A DNA stretch of 64,000 nucleotides, taken from the NCBI RefSeq assembly GCF_937616625.2, contig NC_065577.1:20287501-20351500 (forward strand), given 5' to 3'. This stretch comes from Mercurialis annua. Taxonomy: Eukaryota; Streptophyta; Magnoliopsida; Malpighiales; Euphorbiaceae. The notes under the pieces are model-generated. The model made no database searches and was not told the origin of the DNA. It saw only the letters and a program-made list of their open reading frames with translations. Made by a program: the position numbers and the translations under genes. Shown one piece after another: positions 47,181-58,901 of the stretch (positions are counted from its first letter, which is position 1; every line of letters begins with the position of its first letter).

Positions 47181-49166
47181 TGTTGGCGCAGCGGGAAGCG
47201 CGGGTCCGGATCGTATATTTCAATTCAAAATCGAAATTCCAATATTTCGGATCCTAAAGTTGATCATATCAACAACAAATGGATCGTCGTATCATTTAGT
47301 AATTAAAGCACGCATCTAGGAATCATAAGAGGAATACCTATGTCGATTCTCCAACGATTCTTGTAGTCCCGAAAGTACGGCGACCTCAAGCTCGTCCACA
47401 CGAGTATGCATCCGATTGAATCCTCGCCTTGAAGTAATCCGTAAGAGTTCCTCTTGCCGAGCAGCCCTAAGCTCAAACTCTCGCCGCGATCACTACCTTG
47501 CTCAGATATATGAAAAACGTCGCCAAGTTTTTCCCGTGATTGATGAATACTTGAACTCCTTCAAGTGCTTTCTCTCTCTACAACTTTGTAGTGAGATGTG
47601 TGTTGTGTGGTTTGAAATGAGCAAGGACATGCTCTATTTATAGGCTAGAGCATGCCTTAAGAATGCAACACCTTGCATGCTAGGTGTCACACACCAAGCA
47701 AAGGTGTTGCCACCACATGACACCTTTCATGTGGTGACATCACATAGGTGACATCATATAGGTGATGTCATCATATGACATCACATATAAGCTTATTTCC
47801 TTATCTCATTACTTCACCATGACATCATCATTCCATTAACTTATGATTAGTGCTTTAAGTATCATTAATTACACTAATTAATTACTTAAGCCTTCTAATC
47901 ATAAAACTTGGTTAAAATATAATTAGGTTCCTACTAATTTATAACTCTTATAAATTAGTCCCTAATTAACTTGGACATAGTACAATTAGGTTCCTACTAA
48001 TTTATAACTCTTACAAATTAGTCCCTAATTTGTACTTGTTTTTCATCTTAGATTAATTTCCGAGATATGCTAGTATCTATATGAAATCAATCTTTCGTAA
48101 ACTCAATCGGTTGCACACTCTATTGTGTGTGACTAACTAGGTTCAGATCTATATGGCAACGAGAGTCATAAGAAACGCCTTTCTTATATTAAATAATTAA
48201 ATCCCATTTAATTATTAATTCTCGTAGATCGAGAGTGACGTCTAGCAACATATCACGACCCCCAAATAGAGATGAATGTTTCGATGCATTCTTTATGAAC
48301 CATTGTTCATAACACCGTACACTCAAAATTCCCTTCATCTTAGATTCCAATCTCGACTAGTGTCACGGTTAATTCAAACACTGTTTGTCTTGATCATATG
48401 ACCTCATCTCTCAGTTCTAATTCTTGATAAATATGACTTCCACTAGAAACAACTTTCTATGTAAGTCATATACACCTGCGCAGGTTTTATCATCCATCAA
48501 GAACAATTTGAGATAGCATAGAATCTTGTCTCCGTTCATCCAGAGTGATGAATCCTTTCTAGGTTAAACCCCTATCTCCATATACAACTAACTAGAGCCA
48601 ACATATCCCGCGGCTCTAGCTCATGAAAGATCTAGAGTTAAGGAGTATCAAACTCTAATCACCTATATACAAGATAGTGTCACCGCAAGTCAAAGGACAT
48701 ATGTACAATTATGAACTAGATGACATTAAATTGACTTTAATGAATTACCATGTATAAGTCATCTAGCGTCACTTGTTCGACTCACTCAACACCTTGAGTG
48801 TCCACGTGTTTATTCTGATCCCCATCAAGTAGTATGAGACTCACTACTTCCTATAATTTAGTAACTCTTTACTAATCAGGAGAATAAACAGAGGTGACGA
48901 TCTTTCTGGGATAATGCAATGCCCTTATTCGCAGGACCCCATCGATCGTGAACGGTTATTTAGATCACTTGTATAATAGAATCTGTCACTCATATTCTTA
49001 ACACCTTAAGAATAGATTCTATCACAATGTGATAAGGACAATACGTAATATATGAACACTTAGTTGATGAGACACTTAGTTCAAATAGAACATATATATC
49101 TTTGCCATTGGGATTAATTCTACAAATATACACGATCAAATGGCCCTAGGGCACATACTACTAACA
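47181..49166 (-). mobile_element. Right LTR (element 5' LTR) of the Copia compound
   Basis: Same termini as the middle LTR, with the TATA element near 47632-47646 on the minus strand. It differs from the middle LTR by about ten substitutions and a short deletion near 47770 (a GTCATATGCT unit missing). It is followed by the ACGTT target repeat and then satellite. Confidence 0.9.
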
Positions 49167-49171
49167 ACGTT

Positions 49172-52100
49172 TTGAATGTTTGGATTGGTTTTGTAACGTT
49201 TGGATATCATCGTTAAAAAGGTGAAACGCTTGGACTTGTTTCGTAACGTTTGTAAACGTTCGGCTTAAATTGCCAAGAAGGTGAAATGCTTGGATTTGTT
49301 TCGTAACGTTTGTAAAAGTTTGGCTAAAATTTCTAAAAAGGTGAAACGCTTGGACTTGTTTTGTAATGTTTGTAAACGTTTGGCTTAAATTGCTAACAAG
49401 GTTAAAACCTTGGATTTGTTTCGTAACGTTTGTAAACATTTGGCTTAATTTGCTAAAAGGTGAAACATTTGGATTTGTTCTTAACCTCTGTAAACGTTTG
49501 GCTTAAATCGCTAAAAAGGTGAAATGTTTGGTTTTGTTTCGTAAATTTTGTAAACGTTTGGCATCAATTGCTAAAATGGTGAAACATTTGGATTTATTTT
49601 GTAACGTTTGTAAACGTTTCGCTTTAATCGCTAAAAAGGTGAAATGTTTATATTTGTGTTATAACGTTTTAAACATTTGGATTGGTTTTATAACCTTTAT
49701 AAACGTTTGGCTTAAATCGCTTAAAAGGTGAAACATTTGGATTTGTTTCGTAACGTTTTAAATATATGGATTGGTTTCTAAATGGTTTAAATGTTTGATT
49801 TAAATCACTGAAAAGGTTAAACATTAGGATTTATTTCGTAACGTGTGTAAGGTTTGGCTTAAATCGCTATAAATAAGAAACTTTTGGATTTATTTCGTAA
49901 TGTTTTATACGTTTGGATTGGTTTCGTCACGTTTCAAACGCTTAGCTTAAATCGCTAAAAATATGAAATGTTCAGATTTTTCCGTATCATTTGTTAACAT
50001 TTGGCTTAAATCACTAAAAAGGTGAAACGTTCGGTTTTATTTTGTCAAGTTTGTAAACGTTTGGTTGAAATCTCTAAAAATGTGAAACGTTTGAATTTGT
50101 TTCGTAACGTTTTAAACTTTTGTCATATATCTCTATAGAGGTGAAACGTTTCGATTTGTTTTGTAACGTTTGTAAACATTTGGCTTAAATCGCTAAAAAG
50201 ATGAAATGTTTGGATTAGTTTTGGAACATTTGGAAACGTTTCGCTTTAATCGTTAATTAGGTGAAATGTTTAAATTTGTTTCGTAACGTTTGTAAACGTT
50301 TGGCTTAAATCGCTAAAAATGTGAAACGTTTGGATTTCTTTCGTAATGTTTTACACGTTTGGCTTAAATTGCTAAAAAGGTGAAACATTTGGTTTTGTTT
50401 CTTAATATTTGTAAATGTTTGACTTAAATCGCTAAAAAGGTAAAACGTTTGGATTTGTTTCGTAACGTTTTAAACGTTTGGACTGGTTTCGTAACGTTTT
50501 ACACGTTTGACTTAAATTTATAAAAAGGTGAAGCATTTGAATTTGTTTCGTAACTTTTGTAAACATTTGGGTCAAATCGCTAAAAATGTGAAGCGTTTGG
50601 ATTTGTTTCATAATGTTTTAATCGTTTGGATTGGTTTTGTAACGTTTTAAACGTTTATCTTAAATTGCTAAAAAGGTGAAACATATGGAATTGTTTCGTA
50701 ACGTTTGTAAACGTTTGACATAAATTGCTAAAAAGGTGAAACGTATGGAATTTTTTCGTAACGTTTTAAATGTTTGGCTTAAATTGATAAAAAGGTGAAA
50801 CATTTGGATTTGTTTGGTAATGTTTGTAAACGTTTGGCTTAAATCGCTAAAAATGCGAAACGTTCGGATATGTTTTGTAGCGTTTGTAAACGTTTTGATT
50901 AGTTTCATAATGTTTTAAATGTATAGCTTAAACTGATAAAAAGGGGAAACGTGTGGATTTGTTTCTTACAGTTTGTAAATGTTTGGCTAAAATCGCAAAA
51001 AAGGTCAAACGTTTGGCTTTGTTTCGTAACGTTTGTAAACATTTGAAATTTGTTTTGTAACTTTTTAAATATTTGGGTTGGTTTTGTAACGTTTTAAACA
51101 TTTGCCTTAAGTAACTAAAAAGGTGAAACGCTAAAAAGGTGAAACGTTTGGTTTTATTTCGTAACGTTGTAAACGATAAGCTTCAATCGTTAAAAGGTGA
51201 AATGTTTGTAACGTTTGAAATATTTGGCTTGGTTTAGTATCGTTTTAAACGTTTGGCTTAAATCGCTAAAAAGGTGAAATGTTTGGATTTGTTTCGTAAC
51301 GTTTTAAACATTTGGATAGGTTTCGTAACGTTTTAAACATTGGGCTTAAATTGATAAAAAGGTTAAATGTTTGGATATGTTTATGTTAAATCGCAAAAAA
51401 TGTGAAACGTTTGGATTTGTTTCGTAACGTTTTAATTGTTTGGATTGGTTTTGTTACGTATTAAACGTTTGTCTTAAATTGATAAAAAGGTAAAACGTTT
51501 GGATTTCTTTCGTAAAATTTGTAAACGTTTGGCTTAAATCGCTAAAAATGTGAAAGTTTTGGTTTTGTTTTGTAACGTTTGTAAACGTTTGGATTGGTTT
51601 CGTAACGTTTTAAATGTTTGGCTTAAATTGATAAATAGGTGAAATGTTTGGATTTGTTTCGTAACGTTTGTAAACATTTGGGTTAAATCGCTAAAAATGT
51701 GAAACGTTTGGATTTGTTTCAAAACGCTTTAATCGTTTGGATTGGTTTTGCAACATTTTAAACGTTTGTCTTAAATTGCTAAAAAGGTGAAACGTTTGGA
51801 TTTGTTTTGTAACGTTTTAAACGTTTGGATTGCTTCCGTAACGTTTTAAACGTCTGGCTTAAATTGATAAAAAAGGTGAAACATTTGGATTTATTATAAC
51901 GTTTGTAAACATTTGGCTTAAATCGCTAAAAATGTGAAACGTTTGGATTTGTTTTGTAGCGTTTGTAAACGTTTTGATTAGTTTCGTAACGTTTTAAATG
52001 TTTAGCAAATATTGATAAAAAGGGGAAACGTTTGGATTTGTTTCTTAAAGTTTGGAAACGTTTGGCTTAAATCCCAAAAAATGTGAATCATTTGGCTTTG

Positions 52101-55100
52101 TTTCGTAACGTTTGTAAACGTTTGAAATTTGTTTTGTAACTTTTTGAATATTTCGGTTGGTTTCGTAACCTTTTAAACGTTTGTCTTAAGTCGCTAAAAA
52201 GGTGAAATGCTAAAAAGGTGAAACGTTTGGTTTTATTTCGTAGCTTTGTAAGTGTTTGGCTTCAATCACTAAAAAGGAGAAACGCTTGGGATGGTTTCAT
52301 AACGTTTTAAACATTTGGATTGGTTTCGTAATGTTTTAAACATTTGGCTTAAATTGATAAAGAGGTGAAATGTTTGGATTTGTTTCGTAACGTTTGTAAA
52401 CGTTTTGGGTAAATTACTAAAATGTGAAACATTTGGATTTGTTTCGTAGCGTTTTAATCGTTTGGATTTTGTTTTGTAATGTATTAAACGATTGTCTTAA
52501 ACTGATAAAAAGGTGAAACATTTGGTTTAGTTTTATAACGTTTGTAAATATTAGACTTAAATCGTTAAGAAGGTCAAATGTTTGCATTTATTTCGTAACG
52601 TATTAAACGTTTGGATTGGTTTCATAACATTTTAAACGCTTGGCTTAAATTGATAAAAAGGTGAAACATTTGGATTTGTTTCGTAACGTTTCTAAACGTT
52701 TGTCTTAAATCACTAAAAATGTGAAACGTTTGAATTTGTTTTGTAATATTTTTAAACATTTGGATTGGTTTCGTAACGTTTTAAACGTTTGGCTTAAATT
52801 GATAAGAAGGGGAAATATTTGGATTTGTTTCTTAGTGTTTGTAAACGTTTGGCTTAAATTGCAACAAATGTGAAACGCTTGGCTTTATTTCGTAATGTTT
52901 GTAAACGTTTGAAATTTTTTTCGTACCGTATAAAACATTTGGGTTGGTTTTGTAACGTTTTAAACGTTTGGCTTAAATCGCTAAAAAGGTGAAACGCTAA
53001 AAAGGTGAAACGCTAAAAAAGATTAAATTTATTTCGTAACGTCTGTAAACGTTTGGCTTCAATCTCTAAAAAGGTGAAACGTTTGGATTTGTTTCGTAAC
53101 GTATTAAACGTTTGGATTGGTTTCGTAATGTTTTAAACGTTTGGCTTAAATGGCTAAAAAGGTGAAATGTTTGGATTTGTTTCTTAACATTTGTAAATGT
53201 TTGGCTTAAATCGCTAAAAAGATAAAATGTTTGAATTTGTTTCGTAACGTTTGGGTTAAATTTTTGTAATGTTTTAAACTTTTGGATTAGTTCTGTAACG
53301 TTTTAAACTTTTGGCTTAAATCGCTAAAAATGTGAAACATTTGGATTTGTTACGTAATGTTTGTAAACGTTTGGCATAAATCGCTTAAAAGGTGAGACGT
53401 TTGGATTGGTTTCATTACGTTTTAAATGTTTGGCTTAAATTGCTAAAAACGTGAAACGTTTGGTTTTGATTGGTTTCATAACGTTTTAAATGTTTGGCTT
53501 AAATTGCTAAAAACGTGAAACGTTTGGTTTGGATTTGTTTCATAACGTTTGTAAACGTTTGGCTTAAATCGCTAAAAAGGTGAAACAATTGGATTAGTTT
53601 CGTAACGTTTGTAAATGTTTGGCTTATATCGGTAAAAATGTGAAACGTTTGGATTTGTTTCGTAACATTTGTATACGTTTGATTTAAATCGCTAAAAAAG
53701 GTGAAACATTTGGTTTTGTTTCGTAATGTTTACCAACGTTTAGCTTAAATCGCTAAAAAGGTGAAACGTTTGGATTTCGCTTAAATTGATAAAAAGGTGA
53801 AACGTTTGGGTTTGTTTCGTAACGTTTGTAATCGTTTGGCTTAAATCGCTAAAAATGTGAAACGTTTTGATTTATTTCGAAACGTTTTAAATGTTTGGAT
53901 TGGTTTTGTAACGTTTTAAACGTTTGGCTTAAATTGCTAAAAAGGTGAAACGTTTGGTTTTGTTTCATAATGTTTGTAAACGTTTGGCTTATATCGCTAA
54001 AAAGGGGAAACATTTTGATTTATTTCGTAACGTTTGTAAGCGTTTGGCTTAAATCGCTAAAAAGGTGAAGCTATTTGATTTGTTTCGTAATGTTTTAAAC
54101 GTTAAGATTGGTTTCATAACGTTTTAAACGTTTGGCTTAAATTGATAAAAAGGTGAAACGTTTTTATTTATTTCGTGATGTTTGTAAACGTTTGGCTTAA
54201 ATCGCTAAAAATATGAAACGTTTGGATTTGTTTTGTAACATTTTAAACGTTTGACTTATATCGCTACATTTTTAACGTTTGGATTAGTTTCGTAACGTTG
54301 TAAATGTTGTCTTATATAGCAAAAAAGGTGAAACGTTTGGATTTGTTTCGTAACATTTTAAGGTTTTGGATTGATTTCGTAACGTCTTAAACGTAAACTT
54401 TTGACCTAAATCGCTAAAAATGTGGAACGTTTGGATTTGTTTTGTAACATTTGTATACATATGGATTGGTTTCGTAACGTTTTAAATGTTTGGCTTAAAT
54501 TGATAAAAAAGGGGATACGTTTTGATTTGTTTCTTAACGTTTATACACGTTTTGCTTAAATCGCTAAAAGGGTGAAATGTTTGGCTTGGTTTTGTAACGT
54601 TTTAAATGTTCAGATTCGTTTTGTAACATTTGTAAACGTTTGAATTTGTTTCGCAATGTTTTAAACATTTCGATTGGTTTCGTAACGTTTTAAACGTTTG
54701 GCTTAAATCGCTAAAAACGTGAAATGCTAAAAAGGTGAAACATTTGGTTTTATTTCGTAACGTTTGTAAATGTTTGGCTTCAATTGCTGAAAAGGTGAAA
54801 CGTTTGGATTTCTTTTGTAACGTTCTGAACATTTGGGGTTGGCTTCGTAACATTTGGCTTAAATCGGTAAAAAGGTGAAATGTTTGGCTTTGTTTCATAA
54901 CGTTTTAAATGTTTGAATTGGTTTTGTAACGTTTTAAATGTTTGGCTTAAATTGCTAAAAATGTGAAAAGCTTTGATCTATTTCGAAAAGTTTGTAAGTG
55001 TTTGGCTTATATCGCTAAATAGGTGAAACATTTGGATTTGTTTCGCAACATAATAAACTTTTGGATTAGTTTTGTAACATTTTAATCTTTTGGCTTAAAT

Positions 55101-56695
55101 TGCTAAAAATGTGAAACGTTTGGATTTGTTTCGTAACATTAGTAACGTTTGTCTTAAATCGCTAAAAAGGTGAAACGTTTGGATTGGTTTCGTAACGTTT
55201 TTAACATTTAGCTTAAATCACTTAAATGGGGAAACCTTTGGTTCAGATTTGTTTCGTAACGTTTGCAAACGTTTGGCTTAAATCGCTAAAAAGGTGAAAC
55301 GTTTAGATTTGTTTTAAAACATTTGTAAACGTTTGGCTTCAATCGCTAAAAATTATGACGTTTGGATTTGTTTCGTAACATTTGTAAATGTTTGGCTTAA
55401 AAAGCTAATAATGGGAAACGTTTCGATTTGTTTTGTAACATTTGTAAACGTTTGGTTAAAATCACTGAAAAGTGAAACGTTTGGATTTGTTTCGTAACTT
55501 TTTAAACGCTTGGATCGCTTTGTAACGTTTTACACGTTTGGCCTAAATTGCTAAAATGGTTAAACGTTTGGTTTTGTTTCGTAACGTTTGTAAACGTTTG
55601 ACTTAAATCGCTATAAAGGTGAAACGTTTGGATTAGTTTCGTAACGTTTTAAAGTTTGGATTAGTTTCGTAACGTTTTAAACGTTTAACTTAAATTGATA
55701 AAAAGGTGAAACGTTTCGATTTGTTTCGTAACATTTTATACGTTTGGATTGGTTTTGTAACGTTTTAAACGTTTAGCTTAAATTGATAAAAAGGTGAAAC
55801 GTTTTGTTTTGTTTTGTAACGTTTGTAAACGTTTAACTTAAATCGCTAAAAAGTGAAACATTTAGATTTGTTTTGTAACGTTTTAAACGTTTGGATTGGT
55901 TTCATAACGTTTTAAACTTTTGGTTTAAATTGATAGAAAGGTGAAACGTTTGGATTTGTTCAGTAACGTTTGTAAACGTTTTGCTTAAATCGCTAAAAAT
56001 AGGAAACGTTTGGATTTGTTTTGTAGCGTTTGCAAACGTTTTCATTGGTTTCATAACGTTTTAAATGTTTAGCTTAAATTGATAAAAAGGGGAGACGTTT
56101 GGATTTGTTTCTTAAATATTGTAAACGTTTGGCTTAAATCGCAAATAAGGGGAAATATTTGGCTTTGTTTCGTAACGCTTGTATACATTTGAAATTTGTT
56201 TCTTAACTTTTTAAATATTTCGGTTGGTTTCGTAACGTTTTAAACGTTTTTCTTAAATCGCTAAAAAGGTAAAACGTTTAATTTTATTTTGTTACGTTTG
56301 TAAACGTTTTGCATCAATAGCTATAAAGGTGAATCGTTTGGATTTGTATCGTAACGTTTTTAAACGTTTGGCTTGGTTTCGTAAAATTTTAAACGTTTGG
56401 CTTAAATCTCTAAAAAAGTGAAATGTTTGGATTTGTTTTATAACGTTTTAAACGTTTGGATTGGTTTCGTAATGTTTTATATGTTTGGCTTAAATCGCTA
56501 AAAAGGTGAAACATTTGGATTTGTTTCGTAGCGTTTGTAAACGTTTAGCTTAAATCGCTAAAAAGGTGAAACGTTTGAATTGGTTTCGTAACGTTTTAAA
56601 CGTTTGGCTTAAATCGTCAAAACGTGAAACATTTGGTTTGGATTTGATTCGTAACGTTTGTAAACGTTTAGCTTAAATCCCTAAAAAGGTGAAAT
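49172..56695 (-). repeat. 60-bp satellite array, reverse block E
   Basis: The longest uninterrupted satellite block, uniformly in minus orientation. Higher-order order is visible: a diagnostic variant pair, TTTGAAATTTG followed ~60-90 bp later by GAAACGCTAAAAAGGTG, recurs near 51045, 52124, 52909 and in weaker form near 54640 and 56185. A 64-bp unit at 53404-53467 is repeated at 53468-53531 with one mismatch. No gene is seen. The open frames are periodic satellite translations. Confidence 0.95.
53404..53531. repeat. Near-perfect 64-bp satellite duplication
   Basis: Units 53404-53467 and 53468-53531 differ at one base (CATTACG against CATAACG), whereas neighbouring monomers differ at many positions. 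This marks a very recent amplification step inside an otherwise old array. The unit is an irregular length for this satellite. Confidence 0.92.
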
Positions 56696-57892
56696 GGTTT
56701 TAGTAGTATGTGCCCTAGGGCCATTTGATCATGCATATTTGTAGAACTAATCCCAATGGCAAAGATATATATGTTCTAATTGAACTAAGTGTCTCATCAA
56801 CTAAGTGTTCATTTATTACGTATTGTCCTTATCACATTGTGATAGAATCTATTCTTATGGTGTTAAGAATATGAGTTACAGATTTTATTATACATGTGAT
56901 CTAAATAACAGTTCATGATCGATGGGGTCCTACAAATAAGGGTATCGTATTATCCCGGAAAGATTGTCACCTCTGTTTATTCTCCTGATTAGTAAGGAGT
57001 TACTAATTATAGGAATTAGTAAGTCTCATACTACTTGATGGAGATCAGGATAAACATGTGGACACTCAAGATGTTGAGTGGGTCGAACAAGTGACGCTAG
57101 ATGACTTATACATGGTATTTCATCAAAGTCAATTTAATGTCATCTAGTTCATAATTGTACATATGTCCTTTGACTTGCGGTGACACTATCTTGTATATAG
57201 GTGATTAGAGTTTGATACTCCTTATCCCTAGATCTTTCATGAGCTAGGGTCGCGGGATGTGTTGGCTCTAGTTAGTTGTATATGGAGATAGGGGTTTAAC
57301 AAGAGAGGATTTATCACTCCGGATGAACGGAGAAAAGATTCTATGCTATCTCAAATTGTTCTTGATGGATGATAAAACCTGCGCGGGTGTATATGACTTA
57401 CTTAGAAAGTTGTTTCTAGTGGAAGTCATATTTATCAAGAATAAGAACTGAGATGAGGTCATCTGATTAAGACAAACAGTGTTTCACTTAACCGTGACAC
57501 TAGTCGAGATCGGAATCTTAGATGAAGGAAATTTTGAGTGTACGGTAATTATGAACATTGGTTCATAAAGAATGCATCGAAACATTCATATCTATTTGGG
57601 GGTCGTGATATGTTGCTAGACATCACTCACGATCTACGAGAATTAATAATTAATGGGATTTAATTATTTAATATAAGAAAGGCGTTTCTTATGACTCTCG
57701 TTGCCATATAGATGTGAACCTAGTTAGTCACACACAATAGGGTGTGCAACCAATTTGAGTTTATGAGAGATCGATTTCATATAGATACTAGCATATCTCG
57801 GAAATTAATCTAAAATGAAAAACAAGTATTAATTAGGGACTAATTTGTAAGACTTATAAATTAGTAGGCACCTATTTATATTTTATCAAAGT

Positions 57893-58013
57893 TAATGTGA
57901 TGATGTCATATTATGATGTCACGATGATGTCACGATGATGTCATGTGATGATGTCACGATGATGTCATATGATGATGTCATGTGATGATGTCATGTGATG
58001 ATGTCATGGATGT
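57893..58013 (+). repeat. GATGTCA-rich repeats in U3
   Basis: About nine copies of GATGATGTCA or close variants at 8-18 bp spacing, just upstream of the 52-bp repeats and the TATA box. TGACATCA/TGATGTCA resembles bZIP (TGA/CRE-like) binding sites, so this could be an enhancer array. That role is inferred, not shown. Confidence 0.8.
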
Positions 58014-58018
58014 CTCTG

Positions 58019-58210
58019 TGTGTGACACTTAGCATCTGACGTGTCAGAAGGTGGCAACACCTATGCTTGATGTGTGACACCTAGCATGTGACGTGTCAGA
58101 TGGTGGCAACACCTATGCTTGGTGTGTGACACCTAGCATGTGAGGTGTCGGATGGTGGCAACACCTTTGCTTGGTGTGTGACACCTAGCATGTGAGGTGT
58201 TGCATTCTTA
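58019..58210 (+). repeat. 52-bp tandem repeat upstream of the LTR TATA box, 3.7 copies
   Basis: Units start at 58019, 58071, 58123 and 58175. Each begins TGTGTGACAC(C/T)TAGCAT, and the first two carry TGACGTGTCA. The reverse copies at 40.7 and 47.7 kb have only about one and a half units. The TGACGTGTC core resembles bZIP sites. Confidence 0.9.
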
Positions 58211-58223
58211 AGCAAAGCTCTAC

Positions 58224-58237
58224 CCTATAAATAGAGG
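58224..58237 (+). promoter_or_regulatory. TATA box of the forward Copia LTR
   Basis: CCTATAAATAGAGG, directly after the 52-bp repeats. The orthologous element is present in all complete LTRs of the compound copy on the minus strand. Confidence 0.7.
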
Positions 58238-58665
58238 TTGCCTTTGCTCATTCTATACACACCACACTTAAGAGACCATATTTGAAGGAGTTCAAGTAGT
58301 CATCAATCACAGAAAAGCTTGGAGAAAGTTTTTCATACATCCCAGCAAAGACGTAATCGAGGCGAGAGTTTGAGTTTAGGGTTGCTCGGCAAGAGGAACT
58401 CTTGCAGATTACTTCAAGGCGATGATTCAATCGGACGCATACTCGTGTGAACGAGCTTGAGGTCGCGGTACTATCAGGACTACAAGAATCGTTGGAGAAT
58501 CGACATAGGTATTCTTCTTACGGTTTCTAGATGTGTGCTTTAATTACTAGATGATACGACGATCCATTTGTTATTGATATGATCAATTTCTGGATCCGAA
58601 TTGTTGGAATTCCAATTTTAAATTGAAATATACGATTCGGACCCTCACGTCCCGCTGCACCAACA

Positions 58666-58901
58666 GTGGTATCAGAACAAAGGATAATGTGCATGGAGAT
58701 GCAACACATAGAGATGTGTCGATTATCCGATTCTAGGGAACTCTCACTCATGATCGTGTGACGAAGTGAGGCTCTCCACCCTAGAGCGTATGTGATGCGT
58801 TCTTTGGTAGATACATATGGATGTCACCCTATGAGATAAGATCGAGTCCATATTGGTCCATAACCTCACTATTAGCTGGGAACCAACAGTGGTATCGGAG
58901 C
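58666..58901 (+). other. Two primer binding sites 223 bp apart
   Basis: CCAACA followed by GTGGTATCAGAAC at 58660 and CCAACA followed by GTGGTATCGGAGCC at 58883. Both resemble the complement of the initiator methionine tRNA 3' end used by most plant Copia elements. The reverse copies have a single site adjacent to the LTR. The 223-bp segment between them shows no coding sequence. Confidence 0.85.

Larger units (their letters stand above)
37269..49166 (-). mobile_element. Compound Ty1/Copia insertion: LTR-internal-LTR-internal-LTR
   Basis: Read on the minus strand, three LTRs bracket two internal regions. The left LTR is partial (37269-37817), the middle one complete (40225-42220, 1996 bp) and the right one complete (47181-49166, 1986 bp). 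The internal regions are 37834-40224 (partial) and 42221-47180. The whole unit, not its parts, is flanked by the 5-bp repeat ACGTT (37264-37268 and 49167-49171). The middle LTR has a primer binding site complement (GGCTCCGATACCAC) on its left and a polypurine tract complement (ATCTCCCACTTGCAC) on its right, so it serves both units. The internal order integrase-RT-RNase H marks Copia. The ~2-kb LTRs suggest the Angela/Tork group, a weak inference. All coding frames are broken. Confidence 0.9.
56697..58665 (+). mobile_element. 5' LTR of the forward Copia element
   Basis: It ends CCCGCTGCACCAACA and is followed by GTGGTATCAGAAC. It contains GATGTCA-rich repeats (57893-58013), a 52-bp tandem repeat (58019-58210) and the TATA element CCTATAAATAGAGG (58224-58237). 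Apart from these repeats it is collinear with the reverse-complemented LTRs at 40-49 kb. Confidence 0.9.

Noticed and set aside
56697..56710. A clean 5' LTR terminus and target-site duplication for the forward Copia element
   Set aside because: The terminus reads TGGTTTTAG in place of TGTTAG, and the right flank lies outside the window, so no duplication can be claimed.
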